From positions 16,877-80,876 of the forward strand of contig JADHYX010000050.1 in assembly GCA_027604685.1 (NCBI GenBank): DNA of 64,000 nucleotides. The letters are read 5' to 3'. Numbering within the stretch: position 1 is the first letter of the stretch; each line of letters starts with the position of its first letter. Source of the DNA: Lobulomyces angularis (Eukaryota; Chytridiomycota; Chytridiomycetes; Lobulomycetales; Lobulomycetaceae). The position numbers and the translations under genes are program-made. The notes beneath the pieces are model-generated. The model did not search any database, was not told where the DNA came from, and was given only the letters and a program-made list of their open reading frames with translations. This document shows positions 25,001-37,500 of this stretch, in pieces.

Positions 25001-28000
25001 ATCGAAGCTAAGGTCAACTCGAACCAAATGATTTTGAAAATCTTCGGAAACACAATCAACTAAATAAGACACCACATCCAACTCAATTTTAGTGGCTGTT
25101 GATTTAAAAATAGTTTTATTATTTTTCTCTTCTGCAACACAATAAATAACAGAATCCAAAATTTCAAAAATTAGTAACTTTTCTAACTTCCGTTGCATAT
25201 TTTTCATAATCCAATTCATTACGAAATTTCTTATTAAGTAAAAGTATTTAATTAACAACCCAAGAACTTTTCCTCTATATTCTGTAAAATTATTTATTAA
25301 AAAAAGGATACAGTGATCTTCAAACACAATCGAGAGGTCTGCGTGAAAACAATTAGGTTCACTGTGTAAAATTCTGACATAATTGCGGTTGGAAAATGAC
25401 AAGTTTGACTCAAGTAGCCTGTATATGATAAGTTCAAACTTTGAGCTACAAGCTTCCGCAGCAAAATAAGATTTCGTTAAAAGCGCAATGAATTCCAAAT
25501 CCAAGGAAAAAGACTTTTTATGAGAAAGGATTAAAATTATAAGTTCTTCAATAATAGTGTAATGTTTAGGGGATTTAAGGCAACATTTGATTGAAGCTAT
25601 TATTTCATTTAAGTCTTCGGTCGTAAAAAAATTGATATAACATTTAATTATAGCCAAATGTTTAAAATTGTTCACTTTTGAAGTTGCTAATTCGTTTAAG
25701 GAATGTAAAATCATTCGCTTGGCATGCTTAATATATGCAGTCCAACTAACACAAGCTTTCACAAAGGATCCACTTTCAATGATAATAATTTTTTTGATGA
25801 AATAAGCAAATTCTAAAAAAATGTGCCGTGTTAGTAATTGAAGGAAGAAGAAAAAATTATACTTTCTGCAGAATCTAAATCAAACCAGTCCCCTTCATCC
25901 GCGAAATTATTTAAAAAAATAGGGTTCAATAGTATATATTGTTTTAATACTACAAACTTTTCAAGTTGTAATTTATACAGAATTAAGCAATTTTCAAATA
26001 TGTTAATTATAAAATCGAAAATGAGATTGAGGTTGCATTGAATTCGATTAATGTGATTTAATTCGAAAAATATTAAACTTATTAAATTAAATGCACCATC
26101 AAAATGAATTTCATCCAATTTTTTAAATATTAAATTACGGAAATTTGAACTTTTCACAACACTATCAATATTTTGCTTACTGAATTTGAACATGCTGAAA
26201 AAATTTGAAATTAAAAAGTGTAATGAAAATTTGCTTAAAAATTCGCTTATAATTTCAATTGTTTGATCATTATTGAAAATGAAATTAGAAAAATCTTTAT
26301 AAAAGGTAAAAATTGAACCAGATTCAGGGTTTCTATTCAATATAAAGTTTGCGACGGAGAAGTGTTGATCCTGACGTTGTAAAATATTTAGTAAGAAAAA
26401 ATTTAGTTCATGAATTGTCATGCTGTCTATTTCACAATCCTTTGAATTTAATACATTTTTTGGGTGATTAGGTTGGCAAAAATGGCCCAAATTTAAATAC
26501 AACGTAGTTTTCAAATAAAATGATCTTACGTAGTCTTTTGCACTCCAATTTCTTTTTGCAGACAACTCCCTGCAAAGAGCATGTGGATCATTGTCAACCA
26601 CTGAAATAGGGATCTTAAAACTTTTTATTAGTTCTACAAAATACCTCCCAGAGGTTTGTGTTTGAATCAGAACTTCTGAGAAAACACTTCCAACAAACTT
26701 TCCTAAAACTAAATCATCTTTTTCCATTAAAACCATAAAAAATTCAACTGTTAACAAGGAAAAAGGAAATGAAGGGTTTGTTATTTTCCTATTTTCAATC
26801 AGGTTTTTTATATATTGAAGATGATTTGTAGCGTCCTTTTCCTCTTTACTCAAAGTATCTGCTACGTTTGAACTTAAGATAGAAAGTTTGTCAATAGCAG
26901 AGTAGGGATCTTTGTAAAGGCTGCATATCGTTTCATCAAATAATGTGATGAGTGAAGGATAGCTCCTCAATATAGTAATCCAAATGTGGACTTCAGAAGA
27001 GTTTTGATTAAAAATAAAACTTTCGGAGAGGTAGCATTTAATAATTTTTTCAATCAATGCAACAACAGCTTTGTTATTAGTGTTTACATAAAGGTTTAAA
27101 ATACTTCCAATACAAGAAAAATTTGAAAAGGCTTAAAAATAATTAGAAATAAAAAATTATAATCTTTTACTTGACTTTTTCCACCAGTTTAAATCAACAA
27201 CATCATCCAACAATTTTAAAATTTCCAACTGTATGTCACTGGATATTTCTAATAAATTAAGATTTAAAAGTTTTCCGTGATCAAATCTGCTTTCCAAAAG
27301 AGAATTTGAAAAATGCATTTTATAATTAGCTAATAGTTTTAAAGAAACCAAGAAGACTTGATCATCCTCGTTTTCTAAGTTCCCATCCATTGGTTCAGCA
27401 ACAATACTCTTCGCTTTAAAAAAAGTACTTTGCTTTCCTGCTTCTTGATGTTGAATGGCAATAATCATTTGAACATCTGGCATTCGCCTCCAAACTTCCT
27501 CTTGAACTCCTTGAAGAAACTTTTCCCATTCAAGATAGATTGTTGAATTAGTTTCAGTGTCACCACAAGCTACAGAACAAGATGAATAAAATTCTGTTTT
27601 CACTGAAGTAAACTTTTGAAAGCATTCATTTAATACAGTAATTGTAATATATTTGACAGTTGAATTTGAGTGAGATAAACATTTAGTGAGTAAACTTTTA
27701 TTGAGTGTGGGAGGTATAATATTATCTGCTACAATGAAAACAGGGGGTGGAGAGGATCCTTGAAGAAACACATTTGCAGTATGCGCTGAATTTGATCCCA
27801 TAGAAAAATTTTTTGGAACTGGCAACTGTATAACCTTTGTACACAGCGCCATGTTGGCGGCCCATCGTTCACTTAAACGAGGATCAAATGATAAAGTAGA
27901 ACTCATCCAATAACTATAAAAAAAAAAATATTTAAGTTTAAATATTAATTCTTAGTACGGTTGCACAAGTTCAGGACAAGATTCCAGTATTTTTAATAAA

Positions 28001-29298
28001 AGTTCTTGGTGATACTCATTGTCTGCAGGGGACAAACTGCGTATCAATCGAAGTAGAGTGGAGTTGTATACTCTAGGAGATTTCGAAGTTACTTCTTCAT
28101 TTCCTTGCTTTAAAATATAAAAATTTTTTACCGGAAGGTACCACCCAGCGTCTTGAAAACAAATACCGGTACCAGGAATAGTGCATAAGTAAAGGAGAAA
28201 TTTATGAGTAAGAAAAGCTACAGTTGGATTTGCTGGCGAAAGTGAAGTTGCAATTGGGATGGAGTAAATATCTGAATAATTATTTCTGGTATATAGTTTG
28301 GTAATCTAAAATAAAATTTTTTAATACACAGATTGTTATAAATCTCTTACAAATTCTAATATATAGTTATTAAAAAAAGAAATTTTAACATTTCTTTTTA
28401 GTGTGCCATCATCAATGACGTGTTCTTTTAACACATCAAAAAACTCCTCAACCACTTCATACACGTCGTCTATTAGGCCTTTGAAAACTCCACTGACAAG
28501 ATCTTTTGTTTCTAACACATTTTTTTTAACATTGCAGTCTCCAAATTTAAGAAATGCGCATATGAATTTTATATATAACGTCCGTACATCTTAATAAAAA
28601 AAAAATAAATTATTGGTCATAATTTTATAAACCTTCGAGAACGCTTTTGCGCATGTTATCTTCCGAAACTATTGGCTTTTTCCTATATTTAAATAGTGGT
28701 ATCAAGGCTTTCATTCCAAAATTAAAGTTTTCTTGTAAATCTTTAACTATACTGGGATGAAAAGTGGCTATAGCTACTAAAAGCTTCAGCGAGGATTGTA
28801 TTAGGGGTATAACGTTGTTTGAAAGATTTCTGTACAAGGCGACAAGATCCTTTTTTATTATGTTTTTGCAAAGGAAGATTCCAGTTGAAATGTACTTATC
28901 ATCATAGACCTTAATGACATTAATTAACCGCGTCAAGGTGTTTATTATTATTCCCTCAATTCTAGTTATTTTTCGCTAAAAATTAATAGTATTTTATTCT
29001 TTAAAATTGGTTATAAGTTTCGAATACTAACTTCTTGCTGAAAATTCCAAATTCTAAACAAATGAGGACTTTCGGGAAATTTAAGTAAGTACGCAGACAA
29101 TAAATCCGCTTCTTTGGATATTTCATAATCCACTACACCTCTCAATATGTTTGAACAAGTTCTCGAAAAAGAATCCAAGGCTAAAAAATACATAGTAAAT
29201 AAAGCTTGCTAAATAAAAATAAATTTACTGTTGAATAGTACTTCCACGTCATTCGAATTCAACCCCTCCTCTAGTTCCAATAAACTTAACACTTCCAT
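22095..29298 (-). CDS. URB1: URB1/Npa1 nucleolar ribosome biogenesis scaffold
   Basis: Large nucleolar protein of early pre-60S particles. Exons (complement) 29229-29298, 29032-29180, 28633-28975, 28351-28589, 27959-28305, 27171-27913, 25863-27131, 24458-25812, 22419-24411 and 22095-22369 sum to 2260 residues, close to human URB1. The N-terminal Npa1 domain includes RLINVIKVYDDKY and later SFDPRLSERWAANMALCTKV with PSIV and LPPVF-like surroundings typical of this family; the C-terminal third is an alpha-helical repeat region corresponding to the NopRA1 domain. No catalytic motifs are expected. The start was chosen because the reading frame opens at this ATG and the first 23 codons splice in frame to ALDSFSRTC-like sequence. 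It is head-to-head with UTP25, another nucleolar factor, at 52 bp. Confidence 0.9.
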
Positions 29299-29350
29299 CT
29301 CACAAAAAAAAAAAATTAAAAAAAAATTTAAAAATTAAAATACTAGTATA
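29299..29350. promoter_or_regulatory. 52-bp shared interval between URB1 and UTP25 start codons
   Basis: Only 52 bp separate the two ATGs. The sequence is almost pure A with one CTAGTATA-like stretch near the UTP25 start. Such a short interval leaves little room for two independent core promoters and 5' leaders, so a bidirectional ribosome-biogenesis promoter is inferred. Confidence 0.55.
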
Positions 29351-31746
29351 ATGGAGATAAAAGAAGTTTCAACATTGACAAGAAAACAAAAAAGAGCAAT
29401 TAAGTTTGGTGCGAATTCGAATTCCATCAATACTGTTGAAATCGAAAACTCCGAAGACTTTGATTTTATTAGAGAAAATGCATATGATGACTTATTAAAA
29501 AAAATCAAAACAAAAAAAAGAAGAATTATTGATATCTCAAATAACTTGGCGGAAATAACCTTTAACAAGGAATCATTCAATGACAACCAAGAAAATGCCG
29601 ACGAATTGAGTGCAATCGACGAAGTTGATGCCGATGACACTTTAATATCTGGAGAAATTTCACATGTTGGTGGTATAAGTGATTATTTGAATAAGCATTA
29701 ACAATTTAGATTTTTTTTTAACCTTGTTTAACGATGAAAATGACTTTGATTTTAAAGTTGCTTGTACCGAAAGTGGCGAATATAAAAGCGAAAAGGAATA
29801 CTGTGACATCTTAAATTTTGTTATAAAATATCACATAGATACCGAAAATACTAACAATAACAGTGATATTACTTTTGATAATATTATTGTAAGGAAATTA
29901 TTTCGCATTGTCTCAATTTCTTTATTTAGATAAACCCTAAAGTGAAAGAAAAGTGGAATTTAATTAATTACAAAAATCTGAAGGATAAAACCCTAAAAGA
30001 GGCGAAAGTACCTTTTACACCTTTACAAGATAAGCTATTTAATCCAATATTTACGTATAAGGACGTTTTATTTCAAAATGAAAGCGAAAAGAATAAAAAG
30101 GAGTTAAGAGATTTTTATTGCCTACATTCTGTCAATCATGTAATGAATACCAGGAAAAATATTTTACAAAATAATGAAACAATTAAATTGGCGAGTGCTA
30201 GTGGTGAAGATATTGAGTAAGTAACACTTGACGAAAAAGAATATTGTTTAAGCATTATTAGAGAAATTAAAGATCAAGGATTTACCAGACCAACGGTGTT
30301 AATAATAACTCCGTTTAAGGAAACTTGTTTTGAAATTGTTCAAACTTTAATTCAGTTAAGTGGAATAAAGCAGGTGGAAAACAAAAAAAGGTTCCGAGAA
30401 GATTTTCACGGGGAAGATGAAACAGACCCTACGAAACCTTTGGATCACCAAAAAACATTTAAAGGTGAGAAACGGTTTCACTACTGTTCAGTATTAATAT
30501 CTATCAGGAAATATTGATGATTGCTTTAGAGTTGGATTGCGCTTTAATCAGAAAAGTGTAAAAATATACAGTGATTTTTACACTAGTGACATAATATGTG
30601 CCTCTCCCTTAGGTTTGAGAATGGTCATTGGAGATGAAAGGTAAATTATCCTTTTACAATGTTTTATTGAACACCTTAATGTAGTGAAGGAAACAAGGAT
30701 TTTGATTTTTTATCTTCCATCCAAATTGTGATAGTTGATCAATGCGATGTGTTACTGATGCAAAATTGGGAACATATTGAAGTAAATTTGTAATTTTGAA
30801 TGCATCCTAATTTGTCTTTAGTATATTTTTGAAAATTTAAATTTGATACCGAAAGATTCTCATGATTGTGATTTTTCAAGAGTAAGAAATTTCTATTTAG
30901 ACGGAAGGTACAAAACAAAATATCAAGAGAAAATTTAATTAATTAAATAATTCATTTAGATCGAAGTATTTTCGGCAAACTATTTTATTGACTAGGTACA
31001 GCGCCCCTGAAACAAATAGCATATTTGGTAAGACTTTAAAAAATATTAAAGGGAAGTTCAAGACGAAACTGGATTATAATCAAAAAAAGAATTTAAGTCA
31101 TACCAACTTGGTATTGCAAATCTCACAAGTTTTTTTAAAATTTGATGCAAATAATATATCGGATTTAAATGACAGTAGATTTAACTATTTTATAAAAAAT
31201 GTAAGAAAAAAATCCATTGGTTTTGAAAGTGTAATTTTTTTTTTTCAGGTTTTAGCTCAAATTTCTAAATCTGTGTCGAAATCCAGAACTATTATATTTA
31301 TTCCCTCGTATTTTGACTTTGTTAGAATTAGAAATTATTTAAAAGAACACAATTATAATTTTGCACAACTCAGTGAATACACATCCCCTCAGAATATTAG
31401 TAGAGCCAGACTTAATTTTTTTAAAGGAAATGTTGATTTGCTGCTAATAACCGAAAGATTTCATTTTTTTAGAAGGTATTATGAAAAAAAAGTATTATAT
31501 TCGTATTTATAATAATCTAGGTATCATATACGCGGTAGTTTTCAAGTTGTATTTTATGGTCTGCCATCTCGTAGTGATTTTTATCAGGAATTTTTAAATA
31601 GAATTGATGTAGAAAAGAGTTTAGGTGAAGCTACTAGTCAAACTTTGTTTTCAAAGTTTGACTTAAATTTATTAGAGAGAGTTTGTGGGACAGCAAGAAG
31701 TATGAAAATGATTGAAGATGGGAAATCTACTTTTATGTTCTCATAG
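29351..31746 (+). CDS. UTP25: UTP25, U3 small-subunit processome component
   Basis: DEAD-box-like but catalytically degenerate nucleolar protein (Digestive organ expansion factor homologue) required for 18S rRNA processing. Ten exons: 29351-29672, 29710-29888, 29930-30216, 30262-30464, 30508-30640, 30685-30781, 30822-30907, 30960-31200, 31249-31475 and 31521-31746, total 666 residues. Conserved landmarks in order: acidic N-terminus; [43 protein letters not shown] in place of a DEAD motif; [22 protein letters not shown]; and a C-terminal helicase-like lobe with [18 protein letters not shown] and [18 protein letters not shown]. The first intron is only 37 nt. It shares a very short upstream interval with URB1, consistent with co-expression of ribosome synthesis genes. 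Confidence 0.93.
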
Positions 31747-32190
31747 AACACATTTACAAATTTTTTATTAGAATATTTTAATTGATATTGATTCAGTTGA
31801 ACATTTTCCAAAATTCATGGAAACCTAATTACCTATAATATAAATTTTACAAACATAGAAAATATAAGTATTTTACGCACAAAAAGTATTTTCAAAAAAA
31901 ATTCAAGATTAATGCATTAATGTTTGCGCAAACTGGGGGAAAACTGGACAAATTAAGAATTGGTTTTAACTTTTGGAATAGCTTTCAATTTTAAAATTTT
32001 ACTTATTTAGTTAAACTGTTGGGTTTTTAAATCACAAAATTTTTTTATAAAAAACCTATGATTTTAAGATTGTGTATTATTTTCTTATTAAGAACCTTAA
32101 CATTTTTTAAATGAAAAACTTACATATTTTTTGAAGTTTTTTTTGGTAAAAATGACGCGACATCCAAAGTTTTTTCCTTAGATATCAAAA
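31747..32190. other. Intergenic region, 444 bp
   Basis: Between UTP25 and lipase 2, both rightward. A/T-rich, no ORF or RNA gene recognised; expected to hold the UTP25 terminator and lipase 2 promoter. Confidence 0.5.
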
Positions 32191-33284
32191 ATGAATAATG
32201 GATTTAAAACACTACTATTACCCATAGTAGTAATGTCTCTAGTAGCTGCAGTTCCATTTATTAGTAACAAAATTGAACTAGAAGTTGCTTCATTTGATCT
32301 TAATTCTGAAATTGCTTTAATGCAATCATATGCGAGTGCAAGCTACTGCAATTTAAATAAATACTGGAGGTGCAAGTATGTTACATTCCTTAAAATATCT
32401 TTTATTTAGATTTAGCGCATGCCTAAAAACTCCTGAAACCCAGCTCGTTGCACACTTACCAGATGCTGGATATATTGCATATAATTCTAAATTAAGTAGC
32501 ATCATTATTATGTTTAGTGGTAGTTCAGAATTTGAAGACTTTATACGTATGCAAACTGTTTAAAAATAAAGCGCTTTTTTAATACGTTACAACAGAGGAC
32601 GTCATGAAAGAACTAGTTCCATTAGACAATTATCCATCTGAATTCTTGGTTCACAAAGGATTTCAGGTATCCTACAGAAATATTGGTAATCAAGTGCTAA
32701 AAAGCGTAGCTTTATTGATAGGGAGTTATCCCACAACTACCATAAGGATCGTTGGTCATAGGTAAAAAAAAATAAAAAATAACTAGTGTAACTCTAATGA
32801 TAGCTTGGGAGGTGCGTTGTCTTCATTGGCTGCTTTACATATCGCTCACGCTTTTCCTCAAATCATAGACTCAATAACAGTATTCACCTTTGGTCAACCA
32901 AGGATTGGAAATAGACATGTAGCTGAAAAAATTAATCTCTTGTTTAAAGACAGATACTATAGAGTTACTCATGAAGCTGACATAGGTATAATAAGAAAAA
33001 CAAGTAATGTGACACTTAACTGGGCTCGTGATGTAGTTACTTTTTTTCCAACCAACAACGAAGATAAAGTATGGTATCACTGTGGTCGAGAATACTGGCT
33101 CTCTGACAATACACTATTTGAGTGTAGCAGCAATGCTGAAGAGGATTTAAATTGTTCAGCTGGATTGAGAAACTATACGAATACTGAAAATTTATTGGAG
33201 TTGCTAATTCTCCCAACACTTTATCAAGACATTCAAGACCATGCATTGAACTCCTATTTCTATGATTTTGGTGACTACTGCTGA
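32191..33284 (+). CDS. Secreted class 3 lipase (lipase 2), paralogue of lipase 1
   Basis: Same family and architecture as the lipase at 20767. Exons 32191-32375, 32410-32546, 32596-32761, 32804-32985 and 33037-33284 give 305 residues. Signal peptide MNNGFKTLLLPIVVMSLVAAVP. Ser163 in GHSLGG, Asp222 (EADIVTFFP) and His292 (QDHALNSYF) form a complete triad. The oxyanion segment IMFSGSSE differs from the FRGT of lipase 1. The introns in the GHS codon and after the catalytic Asp are shared with lipase 1; one additional intron is present. The 51-nt intron 32986-33036 lacks stops and is a multiple of three, so retention would insert 17 residues just after the catalytic Asp. The start of exon 2 was chosen to keep the Cys pair seen in lipase 1. 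Confidence 0.94.
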
Positions 33285-33547
33285 GATATATTGGATTTAG
33301 GATAGGTTTGCTGTAAGATTTTTAATTTAGTTAATCAGGTTTTGGAAGCTGAAATTTAAATTCCTTTTTTTAAATATCTTTTAAAAGTAAGTTAAAAATA
33401 ATTTCTCATTAAAAATTGTATTTTATCTTTTAGAAAAATCTATATAAATAAATGAAGTCATTATCACAACATTATGTAAATTCAATATAAACTGAGTTAT
33501 AATTCTATTTAGTTTTTATTGCATTGAAAAAAGGTCATTTTTAAGAA

Positions 33548-34250
33548 TTATAATATTCTAGCATCAATTAAAGTTCTCAAAATTTGGAACACCAAATGCT
33601 GCTCTTCAAAAGTATTACTTTCTATACCAGCGTTTTCATAACTATACTCTTTCTCTTTAACGCTAAATATATCACCAAAAATAGAATTCAAAAATGATAC
33701 AACTAGAGCAATATTCTCTTTTAGATTAATTGGAGTCTTTAAGGTGCTGTTTTCATTTAAAATATAGGACTGCAGCAGGATTCCATTTATATTATTTCCT
33801 ACTAATATGTTTGATATTCTTAAAATAATGGTTTGACTACAGTAGTTTGTGCTATACTCATACCCCTAAAAATTTGGTTAAAATTCAAAAAATATAAAAA
33901 GAAAACTACGATTTAATAACTTAAATATTAACGTACTATACCTCAATCTTAATTGTGTTTCTTAGAGTCCAAATGTTTTTCATTTTTTTTACTATTGAAT
34001 TTAATACACTGGTTGCATGAATGAAGTTATCATCAATGTAAGCAAAAGTCCTCGACTCTGTTTGGAATAACAACAGAACTTTTTCATTATCTCTGTAAAA
34101 AGTATACATTTTAATTAAGAAATTTGTATGATAATACCGGTAAACTTGAATCTGAGAATAATATTTCTTACTAGTTGTAAGGGAAAAAGAGATTCTTTCA
34201 GTTAATATTTGAAACAGTTCGTTGGTTTTGTTATATATAGTAATCCCCAT
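33548..34250 (-). CDS. Probable Mediator subunit 20 (MED20/Srb2)
   Basis: Head-module subunit of Mediator, which links transcription factors to RNA polymerase II. Exons 33942-34250 and 33548-33865 (complement) give 208 residues, against about 212 in human MED20. The protein begins MGITIY, like MGVTCV in MED20. It has the family's pattern of a short beta segment VLLLFQTESRTFAYIDDNF, a helix with SIVKKMKNIW, then KIEGYEYSTNYC and a hydrophobic helix ALVVSFLNSIFG matching the C-terminal SLLLEFLQSFLG-like helix. Similarity is by pattern only, so the assignment is moderate. Confidence 0.6.
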
Positions 34251-34559
34251 TGTAAAATTTATTAATTTTGGTAATATAATCTATAAATATACTTCATTTT
34301 TAAAAAAAAAAAAATTTTATTTCAAACAAAAAGTTGAATGACAATATTCTTTAAATAATTTGTATCATTGGCTTAATTTAATAAACAGTGTTCTTTTTTA
34401 CAGTTTTTAAATGAAAAGAAAACTTTCCAATCTGATTTTGTTTCTAAAACTGTAGTGTTTTACCTCAAATTAAAAATTCTATCAAAAATAAAACTAAGTG
34501 AAAAATGTAAAATACAGGAAAAAATATTTAATAAATAAGTTAAGGGGAAAAGCAATATG
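34251..34559. other. Intergenic region, 309 bp
   Basis: Between the MED20-like start and the lipin 3' end, both leftward. A/T-rich, nothing recognised beyond a probable MED20 promoter. Confidence 0.45.
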
Positions 34560-37500
34560 TTAAAAAGTTTGTGGAACTTCGTTAGCAGCCAAAAGTACGT
34601 CACTAAAATCATCATCCTCATCTGTAAGTTCCTCTTCACCATCTTCATAGTCTTCCTCTTCATCCTCCTGGCGTATTTCTTCTAGTCTATTTGCATAAGT
34701 AGATACTCCATTATCTATTATTTCGTCTAGATTTATTTCTGGTAAGCTTGTTCTCCAGTAATTCCAATCACTAAAGTCTTCATTGATCGCTTTATTTACT
34801 GGAGCTAAATAGGATATTTATATTAAAATATTAAATGGATGCTTATTACGAAAAATTTGGTCAACTATATCGTTTAGTTTAATGTAACTAGACTCAAAGC
34901 CATTCAATAATTCTAATTTAATTTTTCCAGTTGGATCTATAGTAAAAATTTTGGAAGAAGGTATATCTACTTGCTTGTATGAAATTGCATCTGTAATTCT
35001 ATTACCGAAGCCTTGTATAGAAAATAAAATTTGGTATTTTACATTACAAACATATATTATTGATTTTAAAAATTTACCCGCAAAAAAAGGTGTATCGTTA
35101 TCTTTCCATAATTTCTTTATATCTTTTAAACAAGCGATCTTAAATTCTTCTGGTTTTCGTAGAATAACTTCTCTGTGAAACGATTTGAATAAACCTTAAA
35201 AAAAATAAAAATTTAATTAGCAACGAAAACATTATAATTTTACGATCTGGAGACATAATCATGGGCCCTTCGGGAAGCTGATGCTTATCCTGTGCAACTT
35301 TGTTCAAATAATCTCTAGTATAAGTAGCTGTAGAAAAAGTTTAAGATTATTAACGTAGATAGTTTAAAAAACCTTGTCCAATTGCTCTTGAAGTAAGATA
35401 AAGTATTTTGTATCCATTATTGTATATATTAGTATATAAATTAGCAACACCAGAGTGGGTCCAATCCTTTCCAATAGTAGCAAAAATATGGCCCAAGACA
35501 TCAGACCTTATTGAAATTTTAAAAAAAAGTAGTTTCTTATTTAAAGTACTTAGTAATCGTTCCGTCTATATCAGATATCACCACTTTTTCGTCGCTTCCC
35601 CAAAAAAATATTTTTGAGGAGCACTCAGCTTTTCCTTGAAACTGTGAATAGACTGAGAATGTTATAGTATTTGAACCCTTGTTCAAATTCAAGCTCTTCA
35701 ACTGATCGGAGCTCAATCTAATAGCTTTTGCATAATTTTGTTTTTTTACAGGAGGGGATAGTTTTGAATCAATATTAATGTTTGGGGAATTGTTTTCTTG
35801 CTTCTGTTTCCTTTCGGGAGAAGCAGATAGTGAAGGGGACATTTGTAGGGGCTCAGCTGTTAAAGGAAGGTCCTCTATCTATTAAAGTTCTTTATGGAAT
35901 TCAAAGAAAATTTTACTTACGTTTTGCTTTAGATTCATTTTGGAGGGTCTGCTAAACCAAGAACTAAACGCTTTCCTGTAACTATAACTACTGTCTTTCT
36001 GTTTTTCATGCTCAACTATTTTTGCTAAAGCAGAAGCTGTTAACGGCTTCTTAAATGCTAGAAGTGAAAATAATATGGGTCCAGCAGCAGTCCATGAATA
36101 ATATCTAAGTCAAAGTGAATTATATAGTTTCAAATAGGTACCTTCCGGATATCCTTACACAAATGTTGGGATCATGCATCAAAAACATTGGATTTTGGCA
36201 AACATCCTCGTACGATACTATATTATTTTTAAATAATTGATTGGCAAGTTCCTAGAAATATGAGTAAATTGAAATTATATCAAGTAACTACCAAAGTTTC
36301 ACAGTTACGAATTTCTTTATATCCACACATAGATACTTCAACAGTAGGGTTAGTATCAAAAGTAGGATTGCTCAAGTCTTCACTATCCTCATCTTTCTTT
36401 ATGCCTGCTAAATAATTTTCCACTTTTTCATCAAAATGCATTTGCTTATTAATATCCTCATTAAAGCCTTTATTAAATAACGTAACTCCCTTATCTTGAC
36501 CTTCATTCTTTTTCGGCAAGCCACCCCAACCCCAAGACCAACCTATATACAGCATATTAAAAAAAACATCTTTCTATATTTCAACCTTGTTCAGGAGCGG
36601 AATTTTCCTTTTCAGTTTCGTTGTAATCCACTTCAGTATCACTTAAGGGGCCTGCAGGAAATTTTTTAATTTCTTTAACATTCTTGTAATCAACCTCTGT
36701 GTCACTTAATGGTCCAAATAAATTTTTCTTTCCTTTAAAATCAAAGTCACTATAGTTAACTTCAGTGTCACTAAGAGGACTAGAAGGGAGACAATTTCCT
36801 CCAAATAGTAGATTTTGCTGCTCGGCAGGAAGCGAAGTAAATAATGCTGTGATGTTATAAGCCAATTTCCAAATTTAGTTACTAAATTTACCTTTCGTAA
36901 TGAATGTATCTGTTCCAGAATCTTCAAATTTATTTTGCAATTCAATCGGAGGTGTACTGGTAATCGTGCGCTCAATTTTTGCATCACCACTAACAGTTTT
37001 TAAAATTTCATTGGTCTTAATAACAGTATCTGTTGATAATGCAATGTTAAATAGTTAAAAAAACCTTTTTTTTATACTTTCAGCAAATTTTTCTTCCTTG
37101 GTTAAAGGCATTCCGTTTGGCGGCTGCTCAAACAAACTTTCAACTATGCTGGCACTATCTATAGCAATTTTCCCAGGTTTTTCATCTGGGTGCTCCTCAA
37201 TTTTTCCTTCATTGACTTCAGTTATTGGAATTATCAACTCAACTTCAACTGAGTCTGATTTTGCTGTATGCATTGTTGAATTGTTGATTGAATCATAAAC
37301 TAAAGATGTATCAATGGACTCAACTTTTTTTATCTTTGGAACGTTTGCTACTTCAACGCTTTCATTAAACGAAACCAATTTGTCAATAATAGCTGCCTGT
37401 TCAATTTCCTTCAGAGGTGAAAAATTTTTCTTCTCCCCGCCTTCCGCACCTTCGGCAAGCACTTCGCCGATGCTTATTTCTTATTTTTTTAATATTAATA

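Noticed and set aside
36706..36990. Second leftward frame over lipin exons 6-7
   Set aside because: Overlaps the repeat-bearing lipin frame and crosses a splice junction; no family.
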